Positions 26,459 through 35,652 of a stretch of DNA of 64,000 bases are shown here, one piece after another (the first letter of the stretch is position 1; each line of letters begins with the position of its first letter). Location of the stretch: positions 58,981 to 122,980 of the forward strand of contig NZ_AUEZ01000019.1 of the NCBI RefSeq assembly GCF_000426245.1, in the 5' to 3' direction. The position numbers were made by a program, and so were the translations under genes. The notes under the pieces were generated by a model. The model saw only the letters and a program-made list of their open reading frames with translations. It was not told the origin of the DNA and did no database searches. The DNA is from Bradyrhizobium sp. Ai1a-2. GTDB lineage: Bacteria > Pseudomonadota > Alphaproteobacteria > Rhizobiales > Xanthobacteraceae.

Positions 26459-27204
26459 TGATGACCGCCGTCGGTCGCCGCCAAATCATCACGGTCGCCG
26501 ATCCCGCGGCGCTGGCGACGGCTGCCGCCGAGCGGGTGCTGGCGCGGATCGACGCCAACAGCGGCCGGATCGCGATCTGCCTGACCGGCGGATCGAGCCC
26601 GAAAGCGCTGTACCAGTTGCTCGCGACCGAGCCGTACCGCGCCAAGATCCCCTGGGATCGCGTGCACTGGTTCATCGGCGACGAGCGCTTCGTGCCGGTC
26701 GACGATCCCAGGAACAACATGGCGATGGCGCGCAAGGCCTTCCTGGATCGCTACGCGCCCACGTCCAACATCCATCCGATCCCGACCGGCGCCGCAAATC
26801 CCGATGAAGCGGCGGAGAGCTATGCACGCGAGTTGCAATCCTTCTACGGCGCGGAGGCGCTCGACGCGGCCCGTCCGCTGTTCGACCTGGTGCTGATGGG
26901 CATCGGGCCGGACGGACACACCGCCTCGCTGTTTCCGAACTACCCGGCGATCGAGGTGATCGACCGATGGGTGGTCGGCGTGCCCAAGGCCAATGTCGAG
27001 CCGTTCGTGCCGCGCGTCAGCCTGACCTTGCCGACGCTGTCCTGCTGTCGGGAAATGCTGTTCGAGGCCGCAGGCAAGGAGAAGCGCGCAATCTTGACGC
27101 GCGCCTTCGCCGGCGAGAACCTGCCGGCGAACCGCGCGCAATCCATCGGCGAGACCGTCTGGCTGATCGACGAGCCGGCGCGGCCGGAGGATTTTCGTGG
27201 CTGA
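26458..27204 (+). CDS. pgl: 6-phosphogluconolactonase
   Basis: A 248-residue lactonase of the DevB/SOL family. LTGGSSPKALYQLL, VHWFIGDERFVPVDDPRNN and GIGPDGHTASLFPN are the three diagnostic blocks and surround the active site. It hydrolyses 6-phosphogluconolactone made by Zwf. It overlaps zwf by one base upstream and gntK by eight bases downstream, a compact operon arrangement. Confidence 0.95.
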   Translation: MMTAVGRRQIITVADPAALATAAAERVLARIDANSGRIAICLTGGSSPKALYQLLATEPYRAKIPWDRVHWFIGDERFVPVDDPRNNMAMARKAFLDRYAPTSNIHPIPTGAANPDEAAESYARELQSFYGAEALDAARPLFDLVLMGIGPDGHTASLFPNYPAIEVIDRWVVGVPKANVEPFVPRVSLTLPTLSCCREMLFEAAGKEKRAILTRAFAGENLPANRAQSIGETVWLIDEPARPEDFRG

Positions 27205-27721
27205 TGCAACAACGTTCTGCGCCCTCGTCGTGATGGGCGTGTCCGGCTCGGGCAAGAGCACGATCGGCGAGACGCTTGCTGCGCGGCTCGGCTGGCGCTT
27301 CGCGGACGGCGACCGCTTTCACCCCGCAAGCAACGTCGCGAAAATGAGCGCAGGCCAGCCGCTCACCGACGACGACCGCCGTCCCTGGCTGCAGGCGATC
27401 GCGGACGAGATCGATCGCGTCTGCAAGGCAGGCCAGCACGTGGTGGTCGCCTGCTCGGCGCTGAAGCGTGCCTACCGCGAGATCCTCCTGCATGGACGGA
27501 ACGACGTCGGCATCGTCTACCTCGACGGCACCGAGGCGCTGATCGCGAACCGGCTCACCCAGCGCAAGGGCCATTTCATGCCGCCGGGCTTGCTCGCCAG
27601 CCAGTTCCAGACCCTGGAGCCGCCGGGCGTGAGCGAACATCCGATCACCGTCCCGATCGACGGGACGGTTGACGCCATCGTCAACGCCATCATCCGCCAA
27701 ATGAAACAGATCACCCCATGA
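27197..27721 (+). CDS. gntK: gluconokinase
   Basis: A 174-residue P-loop kinase. The Walker A motif GVSGSGKSTIGE is at residues 15-26, FADGDRFHPASNVAKMSAGQPLTDDDR is the gluconate-binding block, and CSALKRAYRE and GHFMPPGLLASQFQTLEP are typical of GntK. It phosphorylates gluconate to 6-phosphogluconate, feeding the same pool as Zwf/Pgl. It overlaps pgl at its start and the HAD gene at its end by four bases. Confidence 0.95.
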   Translation: MADATTFCALVVMGVSGSGKSTIGETLAARLGWRFADGDRFHPASNVAKMSAGQPLTDDDRRPWLQAIADEIDRVCKAGQHVVVACSALKRAYREILLHGRNDVGIVYLDGTEALIANRLTQRKGHFMPPGLLASQFQTLEPPGVSEHPITVPIDGTVDAIVNAIIRQMKQITP

Positions 27722-28530
27722 CCCGCATCGCCCTGCTCGTTTCCGACGTCGACGGCACGCTGCTGACCAAGGAAAAAGTCCTGACCGACGCTGCCAGTGA
27801 TGCCGCGCAAAAACTGCATGCTGCCGGCATCGGCTTCACCATCGTCTCCAGCCGACCCTCGATCGGCATGGGATTCCTGATCGAGCCGCTGTCGATCACG
27901 CTGCCGGTCGGCTCCTTCAACGGCAGCTCAATCATCGATCCGCAGCTCAAGCCCGTCGAGCAGCACCTGATTCCGCCGGCGACCGCGTTGCGGAGCATCG
28001 AGCTGCTGCGCGAATTCGGCGTCGATATCTGGCTGTTCACCAACGACCGCTGGCTGACGGCCAATCCCGACGGCGAATATGTCGCGCACGAGCGGCACAC
28101 CATCCGGCACGACCCGACCATCGTCACCGATTTCACGCCCTATCTCGACCAGGCCTGCAAGATCGTCGGCGCCTCTTCCGACGCCGCGCTGCTCGCGCGC
28201 TGCGAAACCGCGATGCAGCAGGCGGTGGGCACGGAGGCGACCGCCGTCCGCTCGCAAACCTATTACCTCGACGTCACCCCGCCCGGCTACGACAAGGGTA
28301 CCTTTGTCGAGGCGATGGCAAAGCGGCTCGGCATTCCGACCGAGGCGGTGGCAACCATCGGCGACATGCGCAACGATTTGCCGATGTTCGCGAGGAGCGG
28401 CGTTTCCTTCGCGATGGGCAACGCCACCGACGAGGTCAAGAGCCAGGCGAAGTTCGTCACCGACAGCAACGAGCACGACGGCTTCGCCAAGGCGATCGAG
28501 ATGGTGCTGAACTACAACGAGACTGCTTGA
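27718..28530 (+). CDS. Cof-type HAD-IIB hydrolase
   Basis: A 270-residue HAD phosphatase. VSDVDGTLLTKEK at the N-terminus supplies the nucleophile Asp and acid/base Asp. VSSRPS is motif II. KGTFVEAMAKRLGI is the motif III Lys region, and GDMRNDLPMFARSGVSFAMGNA is motif IV. The large cap between motifs II and III is of the C2B (Cof) type, whose members dephosphorylate sugar phosphates. As last gene of the operon it probably acts on a hexose or pentose phosphate, for example to relieve sugar-phosphate stress; the substrate is inference. Confidence 0.9.
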   Translation: MTRIALLVSDVDGTLLTKEKVLTDAASDAAQKLHAAGIGFTIVSSRPSIGMGFLIEPLSITLPVGSFNGSSIIDPQLKPVEQHLIPPATALRSIELLREFGVDIWLFTNDRWLTANPDGEYVAHERHTIRHDPTIVTDFTPYLDQACKIVGASSDAALLARCETAMQQAVGTEATAVRSQTYYLDVTPPGYDKGTFVEAMAKRLGIPTEAVATIGDMRNDLPMFARSGVSFAMGNATDEVKSQAKFVTDSNEHDGFAKAIEMVLNYNETA

Positions 28531-28561
28531 CCGCCATCGCAGGAACGACAGCCGTAGGATG

Positions 28562-28628
28562 GGTAGAGCGAAGCAATCCACGCCTCCGCGTGTCGAGAGG
28601 TGGATTGCTTCGCTCCGCTCGTAATGAC
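28562..28628. repeat. dispersed palindromic repeat, family B, copy 1
   Basis: The inner arms AAGCAATCCA and TGGATTGCTT flank a short GC-rich loop, with GAGCG/CGCTC outside. This is a shortened copy of the element found in full at 48550-48634, 52401-52486 and 56896-56981. It lies between two convergent genes. Confidence 0.8.
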
Positions 28629-28636
28629 TGGAGCGT

Positions 28637-29632
28637 TCAACTCTCCTTGCTCGCCGCGCCCTCGACGAAATCCACCGGCGTCTCTTTCTTGACGCTCGTG
28701 CCAAGCAGCGTCGCGTCCCAATTGGTCAGGCGGACGCAGCCGTGGGATGCGGATTTGCTGATCTTCGAGGGTTCGGGCGAACCATGGATTCCGTACCCTT
28801 CCCCCGAGAGCCCGATCCAGTATGCCCCGACCGGATTGTTCGGACCGGGCTTGATGACGAACGGCCGCTTGGCGTGCACGCCCTTGAACTTGTAGGCCGG
28901 GTTGTAGCGGTAATACGGATTGGCGTCGGATGAAGTCACCTTGAGCGTCCCGCTCGGCGTCGGCTTGTCCCCGCTGCCGACAGTTGCCGGAAAGAACGCG
29001 ACCAGCGCGCCGCCGCCATCGAAGGCCTTGACGGTCTGCCGCGACTTGTCGACCTCGATCCGCGCCACGCCCAGCTTGAGTTGCGGATCGCGGCCGCTGA
29101 CGACGAAAATGGTCTCGCCGGCGCGGTCGAACTTCTTGCCGGGGTTGAACTGGGTCAATAGCCCCTCGCTCATGTGGAATTTCTCCGCGAGGCCCTCGCG
29201 CGCGGTTTTGTAGCCGAGCGCCGGCAGCGATTTCATCGCCTCCAGCTTGGCGGGAATTCTGCTGATAAACGGTCCTTTCACATCCTTTTGGGAAATCGTG
29301 TAGCTCGTGATGATCTCGTTCTGGCTGGTCTCGTTCAGCTTGGCCCAGATCTCGGGAGTGAGCGTCTTGTGAAACGTCAGACCCTTGGCTTCCGCGAACG
29401 CCTGCAGCGCCTTGCGCGTATTCTCGGCAAACTTGCCGTCGACCTCTCCGGGCGAAAACAGCGCGCGCTCGAGCAGGACCTGGGCCTTGATGATTGTCGC
29501 ATCGGCCTTGTCCTCGGTCGCGGGGCGAGCCCGGTAGGTGGCATTGTTGATCGCTGCGGCATCGAGGCCGGCAGCGAACGCCGCTCCTGAAAACCAGCAC
29601 GCAAGCAGCACTGCGGCGAACAGGCGAGCCAT
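28637..29632 (-). CDS. L,D-transpeptidase (YkuD domain)
   Basis: A 331-residue exported protein with a Sec signal peptide (residues 1-21, ending AFA). It has a peptidoglycan-binding-like helical region (KAQVLLERALFSPGEVDGKFAENTRKALQAF, residues 49-80), then a LysM-like segment, then a YkuD catalytic domain. The catalytic block is GIHGSPEP ... SHGCVRLTN with Cys at residue 299 and His at 283 and 297. It would form 3-3 cross-links in peptidoglycan or attach proteins to it, in the periplasm. It is in the same direction as GH15 and malQ, 78 bases behind the former; a link to glucan metabolism is not evident. Confidence 0.93.
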   Translation of the reverse strand: MARLFAAVLLACWFSGAAFAAGLDAAAINNATYRARPATEDKADATIIKAQVLLERALFSPGEVDGKFAENTRKALQAFAEAKGLTFHKTLTPEIWAKLNETSQNEIITSYTISQKDVKGPFISRIPAKLEAMKSLPALGYKTAREGLAEKFHMSEGLLTQFNPGKKFDRAGETIFVVSGRDPQLKLGVARIEVDKSRQTVKAFDGGGALVAFFPATVGSGDKPTPSGTLKVTSSDANPYYRYNPAYKFKGVHAKRPFVIKPGPNNPVGAYWIGLSGEGYGIHGSPEPSKISKSASHGCVRLTNWDATLLGTSVKKETPVDFVEGAASKES

Positions 29633-29710
29633 TCCCGATCCTCCAGCGAGATGTTTGCAGACAATGATCGTTGACCCCGCGGGTTCCTTCGCGCAGGTCC
29701 AGGCGGCAGC

Positions 29711-31516
29711 CTATTTCGACCGCTGCACGGCCGGCTTCTCCGCCGTCCGCTTGGCGTCGCTGAGATTGTGCGCGGTGTTGATCAGCGCGATATGGGTCAG
29801 CGCCTGCGGGAAATTGCCGGTCTGGCGGCCGGCGACGGCGTCGAACTCTTCGGCCAACAGGCCGAGATCATTGGCGACGGCGGTCACGCGATCGAACAGC
29901 GTTTGCGCTTTCCCGACCTCGCCCGCGAGCACATAGGCGTCGGCGAGCCAAAGCGTGCAGGCGAGGAAGGCGCCTTCGATCGGCTGCTTCTCCTCCGAGA
30001 CCTCGCGCGGATCGTGCCGCATCACGAAGCCGTCGCGCATCAGGTATTGCTCGGTCGCGGCCAGCGTGCCGAGGATCCGCGGATCGGTTGGTGGCAGGAA
30101 CCCAACCGCCGGCAGCAGCAGGACGCTGGCGTCGAGCAGTTTCGAACCATAGGATTCGACGAACGAATTGAGCTCAGGATCAAATCCCCTGGCGCAGACC
30201 TCGCGGTGGATGGTCTCGCGCAGCACCAGCCATTTGTCGAGCGGCGCCTTGAGGCCGAATTGTTCGACGCTCTTGATGCCGCGGTCGAAGGCGACCCAAG
30301 TCATCACTTTCGAAAAGACGTAGTGCCTGCCCTCGCCGCGCCGCTCCCAGATGCCGTTGTCCGGCCGGTCCCACTCTTCGGCAAGATGCTGGAGCACGGT
30401 GCACTCCAGCGACCAGCTCCGGTCGTCGAGCTGCAGCTTCGCCACACGCGACTGGTGGAAGGCGTCGATCAGTTCGCCGTAGACGTCGAGCTGCAGTTGC
30501 GCATGTGCGGCATTGCCGATGCGCACCGGCTGCGCGCCCTCATAGCCGGGTAGCCAGAGCGCTTCCCATTCCAGCAGCCGCCGCTGGCCCATGATGCCGT
30601 ACATGATCTGCATGTTGGCCGGCGATCCGGCGGCCGCGCGCAGCAGCCAATTGTGCCAGGCCAGCGCTTCCTCGGTATAGCCCGAGTTCATCAGCGCCAG
30701 CAGCGTGAAGGTCGCATCCCGCAGCCAGCAGTAGCGGTAGTCCCAGTTGCGCTGGCCGCCGAGTTTCTCCGGCAGCGAGGTCGTCGGCGCCGCAACGATG
30801 CCGCCGGTCGGCGCGAAGGTCAGCGCCTTCAGCGTGATCAGCGAGCGCAGCACGAGGTTGCGGGCAACCCCCTCATAGGTGCAGCGGTTCGACCACTCAG
30901 TCCAGAACACCTCGGTGTCCTGCAGGGCCTGCGCAGGATCGATCGGCCCGGGCACCGGCAGATGCGAGGGTCCGTAGGTCATCACGAAAGGCAGGGTCTC
31001 GCCTTCGCCGACCGTAAATTCGGCCACCGTGGTCATGTCCTGTCCGCGGGTCTCGACCGGCGAGCGGAGCACGATCATGTCCTGCCCGGCGATCGCCAGC
31101 AGCACCGATCCGTCCTCGCTCTTCTTGACCCAGGGAATATCGGCGCCCAAGCCGAAACGGATGATCAGCTCCATCTTCAGGCTGACGGTCCCCTTCACGC
31201 CGCGCACCAGCCGCACGACGTCGGAAGCATTGCCGCGCGGCGGCATGAAGTCGATCATCTCTACGACGCCGCTTGCCGTCTCGAACCGCGTTTCCAGGAT
31301 CAGCGTGTTGTCGCGGTAGCGGCGGAAGGTCTTGATGATGGCCTCGGCCGGCGCGATCAGCCAGCGGCCATGCCTGTTGTTGCCGAGCAGCGCGGCGAAA
31401 CAGGCATCGCAATCGAAGGCGGGCCAGCACAGCCAGTCGATGGAGCCGTCACGGCCGACAAGTGCTGCCGTCTCGCAGTCGCCGATCAGTCCGTAATCTT
31501 CGATCCTGCAAGACAC
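29711..31516 (-). CDS. glycoside hydrolase family 15 protein (glucoamylase/trehalase-like)
   Basis: A 601-residue cytoplasmic GH15 protein without signal peptide. The N-terminal beta-sandwich begins IEDYGLIGDCETAALVGRDGSIDWLCWPAFD. The (alpha/alpha)6 barrel includes KLGGQRNWDYRYCWLRDATFTLLALMNSGY near residue 255, followed by WERRGEGRHYVFSKVMTWVAFDRGIK with the catalytic acid region, and a second Glu in EVSEEKQPIEGAFLACTLWLADAY. Bacterial members of this branch act as glucoamylases or as trehalases. Given the trehalose/glucan genes around it, either fits: release of glucose from linear glucans or from trehalose. It follows malQ by 20 bases. Confidence 0.9.
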   Translation of the reverse strand: MSCRIEDYGLIGDCETAALVGRDGSIDWLCWPAFDCDACFAALLGNNRHGRWLIAPAEAIIKTFRRYRDNTLILETRFETASGVVEMIDFMPPRGNASDVVRLVRGVKGTVSLKMELIIRFGLGADIPWVKKSEDGSVLLAIAGQDMIVLRSPVETRGQDMTTVAEFTVGEGETLPFVMTYGPSHLPVPGPIDPAQALQDTEVFWTEWSNRCTYEGVARNLVLRSLITLKALTFAPTGGIVAAPTTSLPEKLGGQRNWDYRYCWLRDATFTLLALMNSGYTEEALAWHNWLLRAAAGSPANMQIMYGIMGQRRLLEWEALWLPGYEGAQPVRIGNAAHAQLQLDVYGELIDAFHQSRVAKLQLDDRSWSLECTVLQHLAEEWDRPDNGIWERRGEGRHYVFSKVMTWVAFDRGIKSVEQFGLKAPLDKWLVLRETIHREVCARGFDPELNSFVESYGSKLLDASVLLLPAVGFLPPTDPRILGTLAATEQYLMRDGFVMRHDPREVSEEKQPIEGAFLACTLWLADAYVLAGEVGKAQTLFDRVTAVANDLGLLAEEFDAVAGRQTGNFPQALTHIALINTAHNLSDAKRTAEKPAVQRSK

Positions 31517-31536
31517 GGTGGCGACTGCTCCCTTTT

Positions 31537-33489
31537 TTAAGTTGATGCGGCTGACCGCTCGCGGGTGGCGTTCTTCAGCGCTTCGACGTCGATGGCGGAG
31601 GCGATGTGCTCGATCGACACCGGCAGCCGCCGCCGCCAGTTCGGATGTTCGTCGACGGTGCCGGGGACGTTCGGTTGGTCGACCAGACCGAGCAGGTCCT
31701 CGAGCGAAATCGTCAGCAGGCGGGACCTGGTCCGGGAGAGGAAAGCAGCCACCGAATAAAGATCGTGGCGGTCGATGCCATTCTGGCGCAGCACCTCGTC
31801 CAGCATGCCGAGCGCACGCCAGCGCGCCTCGTCGCTCTCGCCCGGATCGATGCCGAGCGAACGCTTCAGCTTCAAATCGCTGAACGAACGCCAGCCGGCA
31901 TAGGTCGCAAGATCATGGGTGTTGAAGGTGACGAGCGCGTTGGCGGTGTAACGATCGATGCCGCGAAACGCCCCGCTGTCGTCGCGCTCGAACATCATCA
32001 CGAGATAGGACCAGATGCCCCAGTCGTTCATCTGCTCGCGAAAACCTTCCGGCACGGTGCCGAGATCCTCGCCGATCACGACGCAGCGATGCGCCACGCT
32101 CTCCTGCGCGGTTGCGGCGAGCAGCGCCTCGAACGGCATCTGCACATAGGCACCGTTCTCCGGGCCGAAACCGTGCGGCACCAGATAAAGCCGCTTCAAG
32201 CCGAGCACATGGTCGAGCCGGATTGCGCCGGCATGGCGCATCGAGGTGCGCAGCATTTCCCGAAAAGGCTCGAAGGAGCGCATTTCGAGGCCGGCAGCGT
32301 TGAAGCCGGCAAGACCCCAGTCCTGCCCGGCGGTGTTCAGCGGGTCCGGCGGCGCGCCGACGCCGAGCAGGCGCGAGATCGCCCCCTGCTCGTTCCAGGC
32401 ATCGAAGCCGTCGGACTGCACGCCGACCGCGACATCGAGATAAAGCCCGACCTTCATGCCGAGCCGGTGCGCAAGCGCGTCGCACGCCGCGAGCTGCCGA
32501 TCGGCATTCCACTGCACGAATTCGACGAATTCGATCTCGCCGAAATCGGCACCTTTGCGCAGACGGCTGCACTTGGCGTCGTCCGGCCGCCGCCATTCCT
32601 CGGGCCATTCCCACCAGGGCTGGTTGAACTTCTTCCGCAAAACCTCAAAGCAGGCGAAGCGCGACAACAGCGGTCCGCGCTCGGTCCTGAAGCGTTCGAG
32701 ATCCTGCCGGCGCTCGAGCGTCGGGCTCGCCTTGAAATTGGCGAACGCCGAGCGCAGCGCCTGCCATTTTGACGCCGCAACCGCACGATAGTCGACGATG
32801 TCCCCGGCACGCAGTTGTGCGAGCTTGTCATTGGCGCTGGGGTCGGCGCGGAATTCCGGCAGTTTCTCAACGTCGATATAGAGCGCGTTGAGGAACAGTC
32901 GGCTGTTCGGCGAATAGGGGCTACAATCATTGGGGCGGTCATCGAACAGCGCATGCAGCGGGTTAAGTCCGACACCACCGGCACCCAATTGATGGGCGAG
33001 TTCGATCAAGCCCCGCAGGTCCGTGAAATCGCCCATTCCCCAGTTGCGCGCGGAGCGCACGCTGTAGAGCTGGACCGCCAGCAGCCAGCAGCGGTCGAAC
33101 TCGCCGCCGAAGGCGCGTTCCGGTGCGACAATCAGCGGCAGCTCTTCGGTCGATCCGCCGGCGTCGTTCAGGCGCAACTGGTAGACCCCGACCGGCAAGT
33201 CCTGCGGCCAGGATATAGTCCGGTCGCTCGTCTCACCCTTTGCCATCATTTTGCCACCGGCCGAAATCGTCCATGCGACCGGCAGCTTGGCGTCCATCGA
33301 AAGCTGCGACGGCGTCGGGCGACCCAGCCGGACGACGACCGGGTGGTCGATCCAGCGGCGGGGCTCGCGCGGCGGCAAGGCGTCGAGGATCGTTTTCAAC
33401 GCAGCCGCGTCTGTCACACGGCGGTGGCCCTGACCGTCGATATATTCGGTCGTAATTCCAAGGTCTCTGGCTTTGGCGTAGAGGTCCAT
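31537..33489 (-). CDS. malQ: 4-alpha-glucanotransferase
   Basis: A 650-residue GH77 enzyme. The region after an N-terminal extension shows GVQLYSVRSARNWGMGDFTDL-type residues near 190, NPLHALF, the nucleophile strand AIRLDHVLGLKRLYLVPHG near 425, the acid region VIGEDLGTVPEGF and the stabiliser TFNTHDLATYAGW. It transfers maltosyl units between glucans, producing longer chains and free glucose. I use the ATG at 33489; an ATG six codons upstream is possible and neither has a strong ribosome site. It is divergent from glgE across about 200 bases. Confidence 0.92.
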   Translation of the reverse strand: MDLYAKARDLGITTEYIDGQGHRRVTDAAALKTILDALPPREPRRWIDHPVVVRLGRPTPSQLSMDAKLPVAWTISAGGKMMAKGETSDRTISWPQDLPVGVYQLRLNDAGGSTEELPLIVAPERAFGGEFDRCWLLAVQLYSVRSARNWGMGDFTDLRGLIELAHQLGAGGVGLNPLHALFDDRPNDCSPYSPNSRLFLNALYIDVEKLPEFRADPSANDKLAQLRAGDIVDYRAVAASKWQALRSAFANFKASPTLERRQDLERFRTERGPLLSRFACFEVLRKKFNQPWWEWPEEWRRPDDAKCSRLRKGADFGEIEFVEFVQWNADRQLAACDALAHRLGMKVGLYLDVAVGVQSDGFDAWNEQGAISRLLGVGAPPDPLNTAGQDWGLAGFNAAGLEMRSFEPFREMLRTSMRHAGAIRLDHVLGLKRLYLVPHGFGPENGAYVQMPFEALLAATAQESVAHRCVVIGEDLGTVPEGFREQMNDWGIWSYLVMMFERDDSGAFRGIDRYTANALVTFNTHDLATYAGWRSFSDLKLKRSLGIDPGESDEARWRALGMLDEVLRQNGIDRHDLYSVAAFLSRTRSRLLTISLEDLLGLVDQPNVPGTVDEHPNWRRRLPVSIEHIASAIDVEALKNATRERSAAST

Positions 33490-33567
33490 TCGGCACGCAC
33501 TTTGCACACGACCCGGGAGCGCGGGTCACAAAATTATGTAGATGCAGGAAGGGGATAGATGATGTTT

Positions 33568-33592
33568 AACTCACTGTCCTTCCAGCCGTTCC
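33568..33592 (-). promoter_or_regulatory. weak EcfG-like box upstream of malQ
   Basis: On the minus strand GGAAC is followed after 16 bases by AGTT, with one mismatch to the cGTT -10 element. It lies about 80 bases before the malQ start. A second GGAAC on the plus strand (33596-33600) has no matching -10. This is a tentative call, supported mainly by better boxes elsewhere in the window. Confidence 0.35.
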
Positions 33593-33689
33593 GTGGGAAC
33601 CAATGTCCCGCGAGCGGCTTTCTATATCAGTCCGGAGCGTATCCTTCACGCAACGGGGGCGTCATTTCCTTGTCAATGGCGGCATCACC

Positions 33690-35639
33690 GTGAACAAAAC
33701 CGCTCAAACTGTCGAGAGTGCCGCGGGCACTTTTCATATCGAAGACGTCTATCCGCTGATCGACGGCGGCCGCTACCCCGTGAAACGCATCGTGGGGGAG
33801 CCCGTGGAGGTCTGGGCCGACGTCTACCGCGACGGGCATGACATCGTCGCGGCAGAACTGATCTGGCGCGGCGAACTCGACCACGAGTGGCGGCGCGAAC
33901 TGATGACCCTGCATGCCAATGATCGCTGGTTCGGCTCCTTCGTCCCCGACACGCCCGGCCGCTATTTCTATGCGATCGAGGCCTGGACCGACGAGTTCGC
34001 CACCTGGCGCCACGGCTTTGAGCTGAAGCAGAAGGCCGGCGCCGATGTGACGCTCGACGCCATCGAAGGCGCGGGCATGCTGACCAAGGCGCAGGCCGGC
34101 GGACGGGCGGCTGCGGCCGTCATCCTCAAGCAGTGCGAGACCTATCTCCAGACCGGCGATCCGGCTCCCCTGCTCACGCCCGAATTGCAGGACGCGATGG
34201 CTGAAAGCCAGTTGCGGCCCGACCTGACGCGCTCACAGCTTTTCCCGTTCGTCGCCGACCGGCCGCGGGCGCGCTTCGGCTCCTGGTATGAGATGATCCC
34301 GCGCAGCCAGGGCAAGGTGCCCGGCCAGCACGGCACCTTCCACGACTGCATCGACCGCCTGCCCGACGTCGCGGCGATGGGATTTGACGTCGTCTACTTC
34401 ACGCCGATCCATCCGATCGGCAGGATCAACCGCAAGGGACGCAACAATGCGGTGACCGCCAAGGAAGGCGATCCCGGCAGCCCCTATGCGATCGGCTCGG
34501 CGGAAGGCGGCCACGATGCCATCCATCCGGAATTGGGGACGCTGCAGGATTTCCGCGCTTTCGTGCTGGCATGCAAAGAGCACGATATGGAAGTCGCGCT
34601 CGACTTCGCGGTGCAATGTGCGCCGGACCATCCCTGGCTGAAGGAATATCCGCAATGGTTCAAGAAGCGGCCCGACGGCTCGATGCGCTATGCGGAGAAC
34701 CCGCCGAAGAAATATGAGGACATCGTCAACCCGGCTTTCGGCTGCGAGGACGCGGGCGCGCTGTGGAATGCGTTGCGGGACGTGATCCTGTTCTGGGTCG
34801 ACCAGGGCGTGAAGATTTTCCGCGTCGACAATCCACACACCAAGCCGTTCCCGTTCTGGGAATGGCTGATCCACCAGGTGCAGTTGCACCATCCCGACGT
34901 GCTCTTTCTCGCCGAAGCCTTCACGCGGCCGAAACTGATGAAGGGGCTGGCAAAACTCGGCTTCACCCAGTCGTACACCTATTTCACCTGGCGCACCCAG
35001 CGCTGGGAGCTGGAGCAATACCTGATCGAGCTCACCGGCTATCCCGAGCACGACTTCTACCGGCCGAATTTCTTCGTCAACACGCCTGACATCCTGCCCT
35101 TCCATCTGCAGGGCGGCGAACCCTGGATGTTCAAGTCCCGCGTGGCGCTGGCGGCGACGCTGTCCAGCACCTACGGCGTCTACAACGGCTTCGAGCTGCT
35201 GGAGCACGAGCCGATCCCGGGGCGCGAGGAATATCTTGATTCCGAGAAATACGAGATCAAGGTGCGTGACTGGGACAAGCCCGGCAATATCAAGCCCTAT
35301 ATCCGCGACCTCAACCTGGCGCGCCGCGCCAACGCAGCGCTGCAGCAGACCAGCAATCTGCGTTTCCTGCCCATCGAGGACAGCAACGTGATCGGGTTCG
35401 TCAAGGAAGCCGTCGACGGGAGCAACACGGTTGCGGTCGTGATTGCATTGTCGCGCGACGTCCACGAAGTCTGGCTGCCGCTGGGCGACGTCCAGCTAGG
35501 TGCCGGCGACGAGCGCCGCAATGTCGCCGCGGTCGAGAATCTCATCACCGGCGAACGCTATGCACTCGACTGGGGTGGCATCCGGGTGCGGATTGATCCG
35601 ATGCGCGATCCGGCGGTGCTGTTCCGCTGCCTGGCCTGA
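33690..35639 (+). CDS. glgE: alpha-1,4-glucan:maltose-1-phosphate maltosyltransferase
   Basis: A 649-residue GH13_3 enzyme. I place the start at a GTG (33690), giving NKTAQTVES as in relatives; an ATG at 33603 with GTGGGA upstream is the alternative. The N-terminal beta domain (residues 15-115) contains [23 protein letters not shown]. The barrel has [18 protein letters not shown], the nucleophile strand [16 protein letters not shown] with Asp380, and the acid/base Glu409 in [13 protein letters not shown]. It adds maltosyl units from maltose 1-phosphate onto the non-reducing end of alpha-1,4-glucans. It heads a six-gene operon; treS-maltokinase, which supplies maltose 1-phosphate, follows 13 bases later. 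Confidence 0.95.
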   Translation: MNKTAQTVESAAGTFHIEDVYPLIDGGRYPVKRIVGEPVEVWADVYRDGHDIVAAELIWRGELDHEWRRELMTLHANDRWFGSFVPDTPGRYFYAIEAWTDEFATWRHGFELKQKAGADVTLDAIEGAGMLTKAQAGGRAAAAVILKQCETYLQTGDPAPLLTPELQDAMAESQLRPDLTRSQLFPFVADRPRARFGSWYEMIPRSQGKVPGQHGTFHDCIDRLPDVAAMGFDVVYFTPIHPIGRINRKGRNNAVTAKEGDPGSPYAIGSAEGGHDAIHPELGTLQDFRAFVLACKEHDMEVALDFAVQCAPDHPWLKEYPQWFKKRPDGSMRYAENPPKKYEDIVNPAFGCEDAGALWNALRDVILFWVDQGVKIFRVDNPHTKPFPFWEWLIHQVQLHHPDVLFLAEAFTRPKLMKGLAKLGFTQSYTYFTWRTQRWELEQYLIELTGYPEHDFYRPNFFVNTPDILPFHLQGGEPWMFKSRVALAATLSSTYGVYNGFELLEHEPIPGREEYLDSEKYEIKVRDWDKPGNIKPYIRDLNLARRANAALQQTSNLRFLPIEDSNVIGFVKEAVDGSNTVAVVIALSRDVHEVWLPLGDVQLGAGDERRNVAAVENLITGERYALDWGGIRVRIDPMRDPAVLFRCLA

Positions 35640-35652
35640 AGGGGGCAGCGCC

